Shown here: one piece after another, positions 1 through 9,595 of the stretch
How positions within the stretch are numbered: position 1 is the first letter of the stretch
Layout of the letters: every line of letters starts with the position of its first letter
From: Mucilaginibacter sp. OK268
Lineage (GTDB): Bacteria; Bacteroidota; Bacteroidia; Sphingobacteriales; Sphingobacteriaceae
NCBI RefSeq assembly: GCF_900103125.1
Contig: NZ_FNJV01000001.1
Span: 744,001 to 808,000, forward strand
DNA length: 64,000 nucleotides
Reading direction: 5' to 3'
Translations under genes and position numbers: made by a program
Notes under the pieces: model-generated
Told to the model about the DNA's origin: nothing
Seen by the model: the letters and a program-made list of their open reading frames with translations, nothing else
Database searches by the model: none

Positions 1-112
1 AATTTGTTAAAAAGTGTTAAAATGAGGGATTTTGTGCCAGGATTTAAGCTTTTACAGGCTGTTTTGCCCTCATTTTATGTTAAAAAGTGTTAAAATAAAG
101 CTTTAAAAAGTG
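1..112 (+). promoter_or_regulatory. AT-rich leader element with GTTAAAA repeats, copy 1
   Basis: Two near-identical repeats (TTGTTAAAAAGTGTTAAAAT at 4-23 and its 18-base core at 79-96) flank a spacer, followed by AAAGCTTTAAAAAG. The same architecture recurs at 27586-27700 and 62848-62950. In this copy the spacer is bounded by a perfect 10-base inverted repeat (19-28 with 67-76). It lies upstream of the AraC gene at 222; the upstream hairpin seen in the other two copies would fall outside the window. Function is unknown; a transcribed leader or a protein-binding array are both possible. Confidence 0.55.
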
Positions 113-221
113 TCATTTGAGGCAAGAAGGTAAGATTTTTGATTAGGATAAACTAAATATATACTATATTTATGTTAAATTCGTATTAAAACCAAAGCCA
201 ATTTTTATATACCCAATTGCG

Positions 222-1097
222 ATGATCAATAACGTAATGCGCGAAATAACGCCGCTAACTCCGAGCGACTGTTTTACTATTTTTTCGAGGGTTAAGAAGA
301 AGTTCGATTTCCCGCTTCATTATCATGACGAGTATGAACTAAACCTGATTGTTAATGCCAAAGGCGCCCGGCGGGTAGTGGGCGGTAATATTGAAGTTAT
401 TGAGGACCTGGAACTGGCGCTGATCGGTCCGAATTTGTACCATGCCTGGTTTACGCATCAATGCCAGAGCGAGGAGATCACCGAAATTACCATCCAGTTC
501 CATAAGGATCTTTTTGACGAAAAGTTTCTGAAACGCAATCAGTTAAGCTTTTTAAAAAGCATGCTGGAGCGCTCGCAGCGGGGTATCGTGTTTTCGCCCG
601 AAACTATACAGGCGCTCAAAGGCCGTATCATTGGTCTGACTCAAAAGAGTGGGTTTGATTCGGTATTGGAGCTGATGTCTGTTCTGCATGATCTTTCCAT
701 ATCGCGCAATATGCGCACCGTATCAGACGCCAGCTTTAGCAACGAAAAGCTCTATTACAACAGCCGCCGTATTGAAAAGGTATTTGAACATATGAACCTC
801 AATTATCACAAGCAAGTAACCCTGGCCGAAGTAGCTAAAATAGCCAATATGCCCGAAGCGTCGTTTAGCAGGTTTATCAAAAAACGCACCGGTAAAACCT
901 TCATAGACAGCCTTAACGAGATCAGACTAGGCCACGCCTCCCGCATGCTTATCGACAGTACCAACACCATAGCCGAGATCGCGTATAAATGTGGCTTCAA
1001 CAATATCTCGAATTTTAATCGTATATTTAAGAGAAAGAAGCTCTGCATCCCCAAAGAGTTCCGGGAAACCTACACTGGCAATCGTGTTTTTATTTAG
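222..1097 (+). CDS. AraC-family transcriptional regulator of the mannan operon
   Basis: A 291-residue regulator with an N-terminal cupin-like sensor domain (the FPLHYHDEYELN stretch near residue 30 is typical of the sugar-sensing AraC fold). The C-terminal AraC double helix-turn-helix covers about residues 195-285, with IAEIAYKCGFNNISNFNRIFKR as the second-helix signature. It is followed 120 bases downstream by a sugar symporter and mannan-catabolic enzymes on the same strand, so it is inferred to activate them in response to a mannan-derived sugar. The inducer cannot be read from the sequence. Family assignment is sure; target assignment rests on position only. Confidence 0.9.
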   Translation: MINNVMREITPLTPSDCFTIFSRVKKKFDFPLHYHDEYELNLIVNAKGARRVVGGNIEVIEDLELALIGPNLYHAWFTHQCQSEEITEITIQFHKDLFDEKFLKRNQLSFLKSMLERSQRGIVFSPETIQALKGRIIGLTQKSGFDSVLELMSVLHDLSISRNMRTVSDASFSNEKLYYNSRRIEKVFEHMNLNYHKQVTLAEVAKIANMPEASFSRFIKKRTGKTFIDSLNEIRLGHASRMLIDSTNTIAEIAYKCGFNNISNFNRIFKRKKLCIPKEFRETYTGNRVFI

Positions 1098-1217
1098 GCT
1101 TTTAGCAATCGGGTAAAAATTAGGTTAAAATAGTATTATAAATTAATCCTGAATAAGACTATTTTTGATAACCAGTTTAATAGACATCCATTTTATACTT
1201 TTTACATTTTTGGGCCA

Positions 1218-3050
1218 ATGAAGCTTCACTTTTTGGATGTTTTCATTATCGTTTTATACCTGCTCAGCACCATATTCATTGGCTTATGGTATCGTAAAAA
1301 AGCACGCGAGAATAAAGAAAGCTACATGCTTGGCAGTAAATCGCTACCCTGGTATAAACTGGGTTTAAGCGATGCCTCCGATATGTTTGACATTAGCGGA
1401 ACCATGTGGATGGTGAGCCTGTGTTTTGTATACGGGATGAAAAGCATCTGGATACCCTGGCTTTGGCCGGTATTTAACCAGGTGTTTTTGATGATGTACC
1501 TGTCGCGCTGGTTGCGCAGGTCAAATGCCGCTACTGGCGCCGAATGGCTGGCTACCCGCTTTGGTAAAACCGGTATGGGTGTGGGGAGTTCGCACCTGAT
1601 CGTGATCGCTTTTGCGCTGCTTAGTTGCTTTGGTTTCTTGGCCTATGGCTTTATCGGGCTGGGCAAATTCATCGAAATATTTGTCCCCTGGGAGTTGGTT
1701 AAGGTTTATATACCCTTCCGGGTTGCGCCGCAATATGTGCCGCACGTGTATGGTATTGTGTTCACCTTGTTTGCTATGTTTTACTCTATTTTAGGAGGTA
1801 TGCACAGCATTGTACTGGGCGATATGATTAAATACGGCATCATGACCGTAGCCTGTATCTGGATAGGTTTTATAGCTGCTCATAAACTCATGGGGCAGCA
1901 TTTGAACGTACCCAACGGTTGGTACAGCCCCTTTTTTGGCAAGCAGTTAGGTTTAAGCTGGTCGGGTATTATTACGGAGGTTAATCAAAAGATAAAGGAT
2001 GATGGCTATTCGCTGTTCGGGTTGTTTTTTATGATGATGACCTTTAAAGGTTTCTTTGCCGCGCTTGCCGGACCCGCACCCAATTATGACATGCAAAAGA
2101 TCCTGTCAACCCGCTCGCCCGAGGAGGCCAGTAAAATGAGCGGCTTTGTAAATATCATCCTGTTGCCCATCCGTTACACGCTTATTGTGAGCCTTACCGT
2201 GTTGGGTTTGCTGTATTATCATGAAATGAACCTGAAGGATGCTACCGGTGCTATCGACTTTGAACGGATTTTGCCCGCGGTGATCAATAATTTTTTACCT
2301 GTTGGCCTGGTGGGTTTACTGCTGGCTGGTTTGCTGGGTGCTTTTATGAGCACATTTAGTGGTACCATGAACGCGGCGCAGGCTTACATCGTTAATGATA
2401 TTTATCTCAAATATGTAAATCCAACAGCATCAAATAAAAAGATCATCACCATGAATTATTTGGTAGGCATAGTTGTGGTAGCAATAGGTGTAATACTGGG
2501 ATTTTTTATAAAAGACGTAAATAGTGCCCTGCAATGGATCGTATCGGCCCTTTATGGCGGCTATGTGGTATCCAATGTTTTAAAATGGCATTGGTGGCGT
2601 TTTAACGCCAATGGCTTTTTTTATGGGATGCTGGCCGGGATGTTATCCTCAATGATATTTTCTGTTTTGATACCATCCAACGAACTATTATACTGGTTCC
2701 CGCTGCTGTTCCTGCTATCATTGGCGGGTTCAATTATTGGTTCGTACGCTACGGAACCTACTGATATGGCCGTGCTAAAATCATTTTACAGCACGGTACG
2801 TCCCTGGGGATTTTGGGAGCCCGTAAAACAATTGGTGATGGCAGATGATGCCGCGTTTATACCTAACAAGAACTTTAAACTGAATATGCTCAACGTGGTG
2901 ATAGGCACTATAGCGCAACTGTGCCTTACCATTTTACCCATGTACCTCATACTACATCAGAAACTGCCTTTGCTGGTAACTATAGCCTTACTGGCAGTGA
3001 TCGTATTGATATTGAAAAAAACATGGTGGAATAAATTAAAAGATTATTGA
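1218..3050 (+). CDS. Sodium:solute symporter (SSS family), probable manno-oligosaccharide importer
   Basis: A 610-residue polytopic inner-membrane protein with 13-14 hydrophobic segments. The N-terminus has the SSS-family pattern: a first helix, then a basic loop with ESYMLGSK and a Ser/Gly-rich second helix around DASDMFDISGTMW. It lies between the AraC regulator and the GH130 phosphorylase, the place held by the symporter in the known Bacteroides fragilis mannan cluster (sugar transporter, mannosylglucose phosphorylase, epimerase, mannanase). It most likely imports mannobiose, or a related disaccharide, with Na+. Substrate is inferred from context; the transporter family is clear. Confidence 0.85.
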   Translation: MKLHFLDVFIIVLYLLSTIFIGLWYRKKARENKESYMLGSKSLPWYKLGLSDASDMFDISGTMWMVSLCFVYGMKSIWIPWLWPVFNQVFLMMYLSRWLRRSNAATGAEWLATRFGKTGMGVGSSHLIVIAFALLSCFGFLAYGFIGLGKFIEIFVPWELVKVYIPFRVAPQYVPHVYGIVFTLFAMFYSILGGMHSIVLGDMIKYGIMTVACIWIGFIAAHKLMGQHLNVPNGWYSPFFGKQLGLSWSGIITEVNQKIKDDGYSLFGLFFMMMTFKGFFAALAGPAPNYDMQKILSTRSPEEASKMSGFVNIILLPIRYTLIVSLTVLGLLYYHEMNLKDATGAIDFERILPAVINNFLPVGLVGLLLAGLLGAFMSTFSGTMNAAQAYIVNDIYLKYVNPTASNKKIITMNYLVGIVVVAIGVILGFFIKDVNSALQWIVSALYGGYVVSNVLKWHWWRFNANGFFYGMLAGMLSSMIFSVLIPSNELLYWFPLLFLLSLAGSIIGSYATEPTDMAVLKSFYSTVRPWGFWEPVKQLVMADDAAFIPNKNFKLNMLNVVIGTIAQLCLTILPMYLILHQKLPLLVTIALLAVIVLILKKTWWNKLKDY

Positions 3051-3074
3051 ATATCAGCGCCTAAGTCTATCTAT

Positions 3075-4259
3075 ATGAAACAGGAATTTGAGTACCGTTT
3101 AACCCGGTTACAGGAAGAACAGCAACAACTGATAGCCAGGCCAAATGAAATAGCCGGGACCGGTAACGGCATATTTAATCGCTATAAATATCCGGTGCTT
3201 ACAGCGGCACATATCCCGCTTAACTGGCGCTACGATCTGGATGCCAAAACCAACCCTTATTTAATGGAACGGTTTGGTATCAACGCGGTTTTTAATGCTG
3301 GAGCTATCAAATTTAATGGCAGGTACCTGGTAGTGGCCCGGGTAGAAGGAACTGATCGCAAATCGTTTTTCGCTGTTGCCGAAAGTGCCGATGGTGTCAA
3401 AAATTTTACTTTTTGGGATTATCCCATACATCTGCCAGAAACACATGAGCCCGATACCAATGTGTATGATATGCGCCTCACCCGTCATCAGGATGGCTGG
3501 ATCTATGGCTTGTTTTGTACCGAAAGGCGCGACCCTGCCGCGTCGGCGCATGATCAGTCGATGGCGATAGCGGCTTGTGGTATAGCGCGCACCAAAGATA
3601 TGGTAACCTGGGAACGGTTGCCCGATCTTAAAACCAATTCACCCCAACAACGCAACGTGGTATTACATCCAGAATTTGTTGATGGTAAATATGCCTTATA
3701 TACCCGCCCACAGGATGGTTTTATCAGTGCTGGTACTGGTGGTGGCATAGGTTTTGGTTTGTGTGATACCATGGAGCATGCCTCTGTTGATCACGAAGCT
3801 ATCATCGATAATAAAAGCTACCACACGGTTTACGAAGCCAAGAATGGCCAGGGGCCAGCGCCGCTTAAAACCAAAAAAGGATGGTTGCACCTGGCACATG
3901 GGGTGCGCAATACCGCTGCGGGACTACGTTATGTATTGTACATGTTTATGACCGATCTGAAAGAGCTTACCAACGTGATACACAAGCCCGGTGGTTATTT
4001 TTTAGCTCCGGAAGGGGAGGAGCGCGTGGGAGATGTTTCCAACGTAGTATTTTGCAACGGTTGGATAGCCGATGAGGATGGTACAGTTTATATTTACTAC
4101 GCATCGTCAGATACACGAATGCATGTGGCCACTACTACTTTGGAGAAGTTATTAGATTATGTGACCAATACCCCTGCAGATGGCCTAAGATCTTCAACCT
4201 CGGTTGATACTGTTTATGGTATTATCAACAGTAATAAAAATGCACTTACAGCAAAGTAA
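3075..4259 (+). CDS. GH130 4-O-beta-D-mannosyl-D-glucose phosphorylase
   Basis: A 394-residue five-bladed beta-propeller enzyme of family GH130. The conserved [10 protein letters not shown] segment contains Asp132, which matches the proton-donor Asp of characterised mannosylglucose phosphorylases. Phosphate-binding residues are expected in [15 protein letters not shown] and in HGVRNT. It has no signal peptide, so it is cytoplasmic. It would cleave mannosyl-glucose with inorganic phosphate into mannose 1-phosphate and glucose. Its partner, the cellobiose/mannobiose 2-epimerase, is the next gene and supplies mannosyl-glucose from mannobiose. GH130 also has mannan phosphorylases, but this N-terminus and the neighbours favour the GH130_1 type. 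Confidence 0.88.
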   Translation: MKQEFEYRLTRLQEEQQQLIARPNEIAGTGNGIFNRYKYPVLTAAHIPLNWRYDLDAKTNPYLMERFGINAVFNAGAIKFNGRYLVVARVEGTDRKSFFAVAESADGVKNFTFWDYPIHLPETHEPDTNVYDMRLTRHQDGWIYGLFCTERRDPAASAHDQSMAIAACGIARTKDMVTWERLPDLKTNSPQQRNVVLHPEFVDGKYALYTRPQDGFISAGTGGGIGFGLCDTMEHASVDHEAIIDNKSYHTVYEAKNGQGPAPLKTKKGWLHLAHGVRNTAAGLRYVLYMFMTDLKELTNVIHKPGGYFLAPEGEERVGDVSNVVFCNGWIADEDGTVYIYYASSDTRMHVATTTLEKLLDYVTNTPADGLRSSTSVDTVYGIINSNKNALTAK

Positions 4260-4300
4260 AGGGATATTGTATCGGTGGATGAGCACAACTTCATAAAAAA

Positions 4301-4387
4301 CACGTCATTGCGAGGTACGAAGCAATCCCCGATAAGCAGAGCCACTCTGTATAGTTTAGAGATTGCTTCGTACCTCGCAATGACGTG
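4301..4387. repeat. Palindromic repeat family A, copy 1, inside the mannan operon
   Basis: A perfect 27-base inverted repeat (4301-4327 with 4361-4387) containing CGTCATTGCGAGGTACGAAG on one arm, with a 33-base loop. The same arms occur at 23271, 58048, 59532 and 62472. It sits between the phosphorylase and epimerase genes and would form a strong hairpin in the operon mRNA. Confidence 0.9.
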
Positions 4388-4446
4388 GGATGAGAAAGAA
4401 ATGAGTCGACTATAAACCCTGCAATTATACAAATGCTCTTAAAAAA

Positions 4447-5655
4447 ATGATCAGTCACAAAAGTACTCAACCGCAATTGCTTAAGTATAAAAATGAGCTG
4501 AACACCGAGTTAAGTAACATTCTGAATTATTGGCTTAAAAATACACACGATGAAGTGAACGGTGGCTTTTGGGGCAAAATTGATCAAAATAACCAGGTGA
4601 TTCCAGGAGCGGCAAAAGGCTCGGTATTGAATGCCCGTATTTTGTGGAGCTTTTCGGCAGCCTATAACCATCGACCCGATGATGCGGTTTTGCAAATGGC
4701 TCACCGGGCTTATGAATACATAACCACCCATTTTGTCGATCCGAAATTCGGCGGAGTATATTGGTCGGTTGATGAAAAGGGCAATCAATTGGATCCCAAA
4801 AAACAGGTTTATGCCAACGCGTTTGCCATATACGGATTCAGTGAGTATTACCTGGCTTCAGGAATAGAGGCAGCTAAACGTCAGGCTATTGAACTATACC
4901 GGCTATTGGTTGATAAAAGCTATGATCAGGACAAAACCGGATATCTGGAAGCCTTTACACGAGATTGGCAGCCTATTGATGATCTGCGCCTGAGCTCTAA
5001 GGATGCCAATGAAAAAAAGACCATGAATACGCATCTTCATGTGCTGGAGGCTTATGCCAACCTGTACCGGATTTGGCCCGATGATGGGTTGAAAAAACAG
5101 ATAGAAACCCTGATAGATAATTTCCTGGAACATTTTATTGACCCGGATACCCATCATCTTATCCTGTTTTTTGATGAGGACTGGAATCGAAAGTCTGACA
5201 CGGTATCCTATGGGCACGATATTGAAGCCAGCTGGTTATTGCTGGAAGCTGCCGAAGTGATCGGTGATCAGATCCGTGGCAAGCAGCTAAAAAATATCTG
5301 CCTGCAAATTGCCGATGCCACATCAGAAGGGTTGGACACTGATGGCGGCTTAGGGTACGAGTACGAACCCGCAGCCTGGCACCTTATTAATGAAAAACAC
5401 TGGTGGGTACAGGTCGAAGCTATGATTGGCTTTTTTAATGCCTGGCAAATAAGCGGCAATCCTAAATATCTTAACTTTTCTATGGATAACTGGAATTTTG
5501 TTAAGGATAAGATACTGGATAAGCAGAACGGTGAATGGCTTTGGGGAATAGCTACCGATGGCAGCGTTATGCCCGGACAGGATAAAGCCGGGTTATGGAA
5601 GTGTCCCTATCACAACAGTCGCGCTTGTATAGAAATTATTAAGCGAATAGGTTAG
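4447..5655 (+). CDS. Cellobiose/mannobiose 2-epimerase (AGE family)
   Basis: A 402-residue (alpha/alpha)6-barrel protein of the N-acylglucosamine 2-epimerase family. The catalytic histidine regions of cellobiose 2-epimerases are all present: MNTHLHVLEAYANLY, SYGHDIEASWLL, KHWWVQVEAM and the C-terminal WKCPYHNSRACIE. It lacks a signal peptide. The enzyme converts the reducing-end mannose of mannobiose to glucose, giving mannosyl-glucose for the upstream GH130 phosphorylase. The gene is separated from GH130 by 187 bases that hold a palindromic repeat, a large gap for an operon. The presence of GH26 and GH130 genes favours mannobiose over N-acetylglucosamine as substrate. Confidence 0.88.
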   Translation: MISHKSTQPQLLKYKNELNTELSNILNYWLKNTHDEVNGGFWGKIDQNNQVIPGAAKGSVLNARILWSFSAAYNHRPDDAVLQMAHRAYEYITTHFVDPKFGGVYWSVDEKGNQLDPKKQVYANAFAIYGFSEYYLASGIEAAKRQAIELYRLLVDKSYDQDKTGYLEAFTRDWQPIDDLRLSSKDANEKKTMNTHLHVLEAYANLYRIWPDDGLKKQIETLIDNFLEHFIDPDTHHLILFFDEDWNRKSDTVSYGHDIEASWLLLEAAEVIGDQIRGKQLKNICLQIADATSEGLDTDGGLGYEYEPAAWHLINEKHWWVQVEAMIGFFNAWQISGNPKYLNFSMDNWNFVKDKILDKQNGEWLWGIATDGSVMPGQDKAGLWKCPYHNSRACIEIIKRIG

Positions 5656-5707
5656 TCACAAGAATTTTAATAATATTAATTTAGTCGCTTGCCCGATCAG
5701 TTAACAT

Positions 5708-6838
5708 ATGCATGTAGTTTTGAGGTATATAAGCATTACGGCTTTATTTTTATTGTTTTATAATTTGTTTGCCAGCGCGCAATTATATAGCCCGAGTGAT
5801 AAAAGAGTCACTGCCGAAACCAGCGCCCTCTTTTTCAGTATGCAGCGCCTGCTGGGTGTGGGGATCATGTTCGGTCATCATGACGATACAGCCTATGGTG
5901 TTAACTGGAAGTTTGAGCCCAATGGTTCAGATGTAAAAAGTGTTACGGGATCCTATCCGGCTGTGTATGGTTGGGATCTGGCTAAAATTGAGCACGATAG
6001 TATCAGTGATATTAACGGTATCTCTTTTAAACTGCAAAAGCAACTGGTAAAGGAGGCCTATGAACGTGGGGGTATCAATACATTCTGTTGGCACATGGAT
6101 AACCCGACCAATGGCAAAACGGCCTGGGATACTACCCAACATACCATTAAAGATCTGGTCCCGGGTGGAGCATACCATGATGTTTATGTTTCCTGGCTGG
6201 ATAAATCGGCGGCTTACCTGGCCGATTTGAAAGGCTCAGGAGGCGAAGCCATCCCTATCCTGTTCAGACCTTTTCATGAGCTTACCGGCAATTGGTTTTG
6301 GTGGGGCAAAAACACCAGTTCGCCCGATGAGTTTAAAACCTTATGGCGTTTTACTATGGATTATCTGCGTAAAAAGAAAAAATTGCATAACCTGCTCATC
6401 GTATATTCAACGGCCGATTTTGACTCGGAAGAAGAGTTCCTGGAGCGTTACCCCGGCGATGACTATGTCGATTTTGTTGGCTTTGATAATTACTGCTATA
6501 TAAATATTGCCGACTACCAAACCAAATTGGATAAACGTCTTACTATATTAGAGGCCATAGCGGCTAAACATCATAAAGTAGCCTGCTTACCAGAGACCGG
6601 CTATGAGCAAATACCACAAGCCGACTGGTGGACAAAAGTTTTACTGCCCACATTAGCAAAACATAGGCTATCCTACGTATTGGCCTGGCGAAATGGTGCT
6701 TCCAGTCATTATTTTGTGCCCTATCCCGGACAGGCAAGCGCTGATGATTTTGTGAAATTTTATAATAGCTCGCAAGTGATATTCCAGAACAGGCTTACAC
6801 CGCTGAGCGTGTATGGCAAGCCGAATGGAGGGGAGTAG
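5708..6838 (+). CDS. GH26 beta-mannanase, exported
   Basis: A 376-residue protein with a signal peptide (residues 1 to about 24, ending FASAQ) and one GH26 (beta/alpha)8 domain. The acid/base Glu is in FRPFHELTGNWFWWG and the nucleophile Glu in CLPETGYEQ, both diagnostic of GH26. It hydrolyses beta-1,4-mannan, probably to mannobiose as its B. fragilis counterpart does. It is the last gene of the mannan operon, 52 bases after the epimerase. There is no lipoprotein cysteine, so it is likely periplasmic or secreted. No SusC/SusD pair accompanies it here. Confidence 0.92.
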   Translation: MHVVLRYISITALFLLFYNLFASAQLYSPSDKRVTAETSALFFSMQRLLGVGIMFGHHDDTAYGVNWKFEPNGSDVKSVTGSYPAVYGWDLAKIEHDSISDINGISFKLQKQLVKEAYERGGINTFCWHMDNPTNGKTAWDTTQHTIKDLVPGGAYHDVYVSWLDKSAAYLADLKGSGGEAIPILFRPFHELTGNWFWWGKNTSSPDEFKTLWRFTMDYLRKKKKLHNLLIVYSTADFDSEEEFLERYPGDDYVDFVGFDNYCYINIADYQTKLDKRLTILEAIAAKHHKVACLPETGYEQIPQADWWTKVLLPTLAKHRLSYVLAWRNGASSHYFVPYPGQASADDFVKFYNSSQVIFQNRLTPLSVYGKPNGGE

Positions 6839-6856
6839 TTGGTTGTTTTTTTTTAT

Positions 6857-6910
6857 TCCCTCCCCACGGGAGGGGGGCGGCTGTCAGTGCGATGGAAGGG
6901 AGGGGTTTAT
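6857..6910. repeat. Palindromic repeat family B, copy 1 (short form)
   Basis: CCCTCCCCACGGGAGGGG followed by GGAAGGGAGGGGTTTAT. This is a short version of the 110-120 base GC-rich repeat found at 25546, 47415, 58217 and 58657. It lies between the convergent ends of the mannanase and nhaA genes, where it could also end transcription. Confidence 0.7.
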
Positions 6911-6941
6911 TGAACTATTTATAGTCGACTCACCCGGTTAT

Positions 6942-8240
6942 CTACGCCTTCCTCAGCACCAGTACCCCAAGCACACCAGACAATAGGGAAGCTAACAAGA
7001 TACCATATTTAGCCTGATCAACCATCTCCGGATGGGAAAAGGCAAGTCCCGATATAAACAACGACATGGTAAAGCCCACGCCTGCCAGCAGGGCTACACC
7101 AACAATTTGTTTCCAGGTAGATTTGGCCGGCAGTTGGGCACCAAGTTTTACCATGAGCCAGGTGGCCAGCAGCACGCCAATAAACTTACCAGCCAGTAAG
7201 CCAATGGTTACCCCCAGGCTCACCGGGTTAGCCAGCGACGAAAAAAAGTTAGCACCAATCACGATACCCGCGTTGGCCAAAGCAAAAAGTGGCATTACCA
7301 CAAACGCCACCCATGGATGCAGCATAAACTCCACTTTTTGCAGCGGCGTTTCGGCATCCATACTTAACTCTTTTATTTTTTCGATAGTGTCATGCTGCTC
7401 GGGTGTGGTTAAAGTACTGTTATTGGGGATGGCCTTTTCAAAATCGAGCAAAAGCTGACGAAGGTTATCGGCATAGCTTTTTTCGTTGATACGGGTACGG
7501 GCCGGAATAGTGAAGGCCACCAATACACCGGCTATGGTAGCATGTACGCCCGAAAGTAAAAAGGCTACCCAAACACCAAAACCGATCACCAGGTAAAAAG
7601 TAATGTTCCGGATGCCCATTTTATTACCGATAAGCAGGATCACTAATAACCAAACTCCAATAGTTAAAGGCATTAAGGCGATGTGCGAGCTGTAAAATAT
7701 AGCGATCACCAACACCGCACCAAGGTCGTCGGCAACGGCCAGGGCCGATAGGAATACTTTTACCGATGATGGGATATGTTTACCAGCGATAGAAAGCAAA
7801 GCCAGTGCGAAGGCGATGTCGGTAGCCATGGGGATACCCCAGCCATGTTCAGACGCGGTACCTTTATTAATGAAAAAGTAAATAAGAGCCGGTACCAGCA
7901 TACCACCCAAAGCGGCAACCATGGGTAAGGATGCTTTTTTGATGGAGGATAGCTCGCCAGCCATAAACTCCCGCTTTAACTCCAGGCCTATCACAAAAAA
8001 GAATATGGCCATCAGTCCGTCATTGATCCACAGGTGCAGGGAATGATCAAGTACATGACCGCCAAAACCTAAGGAAAATTTAAGATCCCACAGGTAATGA
8101 TAAAAATGCTCCAGCGGCGAATTGACCCATATAATGGCCACTACCACGCTGATAAAAAGCACAATACCACTGGTATGTTCCTGGTGGATGAACTTGTTTA
8201 CCGGCGCGGTGATTTTTTCAATTGGGGTTTTTTGCCTCAT
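6942..8240 (-). CDS. nhaA: Na+/H+ antiporter NhaA
   Basis: A 432-residue inner-membrane protein with about 12 membrane segments. The ion-binding Asp pair of NhaA is present as Asp171-Asp172 in LAVADDLGAVLVIA, and Asp141 in MATDIAFALALL matches E. coli Asp133. It exchanges external protons for internal Na+ and supports salt and alkaline-pH tolerance. It is somewhat longer than the 388-residue E. coli protein, with a long hydrophilic loop near residues 255-305. It is transcribed alone, 71 bases after an MFS gene in the same direction. Confidence 0.96.
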   Translation of the reverse strand: MRQKTPIEKITAPVNKFIHQEHTSGIVLFISVVVAIIWVNSPLEHFYHYLWDLKFSLGFGGHVLDHSLHLWINDGLMAIFFFVIGLELKREFMAGELSSIKKASLPMVAALGGMLVPALIYFFINKGTASEHGWGIPMATDIAFALALLSIAGKHIPSSVKVFLSALAVADDLGAVLVIAIFYSSHIALMPLTIGVWLLVILLIGNKMGIRNITFYLVIGFGVWVAFLLSGVHATIAGVLVAFTIPARTRINEKSYADNLRQLLLDFEKAIPNNSTLTTPEQHDTIEKIKELSMDAETPLQKVEFMLHPWVAFVVMPLFALANAGIVIGANFFSSLANPVSLGVTIGLLAGKFIGVLLATWLMVKLGAQLPAKSTWKQIVGVALLAGVGFTMSLFISGLAFSHPEMVDQAKYGILLASLLSGVLGVLVLRKA

Positions 8241-8311
8241 CGCTCCTAAATTAAGAAATTAAAAGTTTTGTATTCCGAATTTCGGCAGGTGGTGATCTGA
8301 ACCGGGAATAA

Positions 8312-9463
8312 TCAGATCTTGGCTTTGGTAGATACCACTACAACGGATACACCCATGCAGGCTATCAGGATAAAGGAGGCTCTTAAAGTAGCTAAGCCTG
8401 CTATAAAACCAATTATTGGGGGGCCTACCAAAAAGCCCAGGAAGCCTATGGTTGATACCGCTGCCAGAGCAACGCCCGGCTGCATGGTTTTTGACTTACC
8501 GGCTGCACTGAAAACCATAGGTACAACGGATGATACGCCAACACCCACCAGTAAAAAACCTGCTATGGCTGTGTATATATAAGGAAATACCACCGCGAAA
8601 AGCAAGCCAGTAGCTGTTAATGTACCGCTTACCTGCAAGGTACGTTTTAAGCCATAACGATGCGCGAATTTATCGGCAAAGAACCGGCCTGCAGCCATGG
8701 TAAGCATGAAAGCGGTAAAGCCCACGCCTACAAGAGCCGTTGGTGCAAGTACTACTTTTTTAAAGTAAATAACGCTCCAATCAAACATGGCGCCTTCACA
8801 TATCATGGAGCAAAAGGCAATAACGCCCAGCTTGATCAGCGAACTATCGGGCATCACGAAAACCGGACCCGCATTAGCCACTTTATCATCTTTAAGGTAG
8901 CGTGCAGCTATAATTACACCGATCATGATCACTATCATCATCAATAAAAAATGTAGATAAGGCGTCACATGATTGGCGATCATAAATGTACCAACGCCCG
9001 CGCCTACAAATCCAGCCAGGCTCCATAAACCATGAAATGAAGCCAGGATGGGGCGTTGATATAATTCTTCGGCTGCTACGGCCTGGGTGTTCACAGAAAT
9101 ATTTACCGCATTGCTGCTGAACCCGAAGCATATGAGGCAGATGATCAACTGGAAAGGGTTTTGTGCCAGGCCCAGTGTAACCAAAGCCACAGAATACACC
9201 AACAAAGCACCGATAAGCAGTTTTCGGCTACCGATCTTGGTGATGATCCAACCAGAAAAAGGGAGCGAGCACATTAAACCTACCGGGAGCGAAAATAATA
9301 CCGCCCCTAATGCCGCGTCAGAAAGACCCATGTCTTGCTGTACTGTAGCAATACGCGATGCCCAGCTCGAAAAACTCAATCCAGCCATAAAAAACATGGC
9401 TCCAACAGCAATGCGGAGTGCTTTTTTTGATACAGAAGTTGGTATAGCCGGCGCGTCGATCAT
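8312..9463 (-). CDS. MFS transporter (YbjJ/fucose-permease-like group)
   Basis: A 383-residue protein with 12 predicted membrane segments. It has the MFS loop signature GWIITKIGSRK between helices 2 and 3 and a second one near FADKFAHRYGLKR. The ASRIATVQQDMGLSDAALG start resembles the YbjJ-type MFS proteins. Substrate unknown: such proteins are annotated as sugar or drug carriers. It lies upstream of nhaA on the same strand, with a moderate gap and no other clue to function. Confidence 0.8.
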   Translation of the reverse strand: MIDAPAIPTSVSKKALRIAVGAMFFMAGLSFSSWASRIATVQQDMGLSDAALGAVLFSLPVGLMCSLPFSGWIITKIGSRKLLIGALLVYSVALVTLGLAQNPFQLIICLICFGFSSNAVNISVNTQAVAAEELYQRPILASFHGLWSLAGFVGAGVGTFMIANHVTPYLHFLLMMIVIMIGVIIAARYLKDDKVANAGPVFVMPDSSLIKLGVIAFCSMICEGAMFDWSVIYFKKVVLAPTALVGVGFTAFMLTMAAGRFFADKFAHRYGLKRTLQVSGTLTATGLLFAVVFPYIYTAIAGFLLVGVGVSSVVPMVFSAAGKSKTMQPGVALAAVSTIGFLGFLVGPPIIGFIAGLATLRASFILIACMGVSVVVVSTKAKI

Positions 9464-9595
9464 TTATATTTATGTAAGTGTATTTAGTACACTAAGATTC
9501 CTATATACAAAGGTATAACAAATATGTTACAACTTGAATAGGCTAAATCGTTTTTTGATTTACCTGATACATAAATATTTACCTGCGGCATCAAA

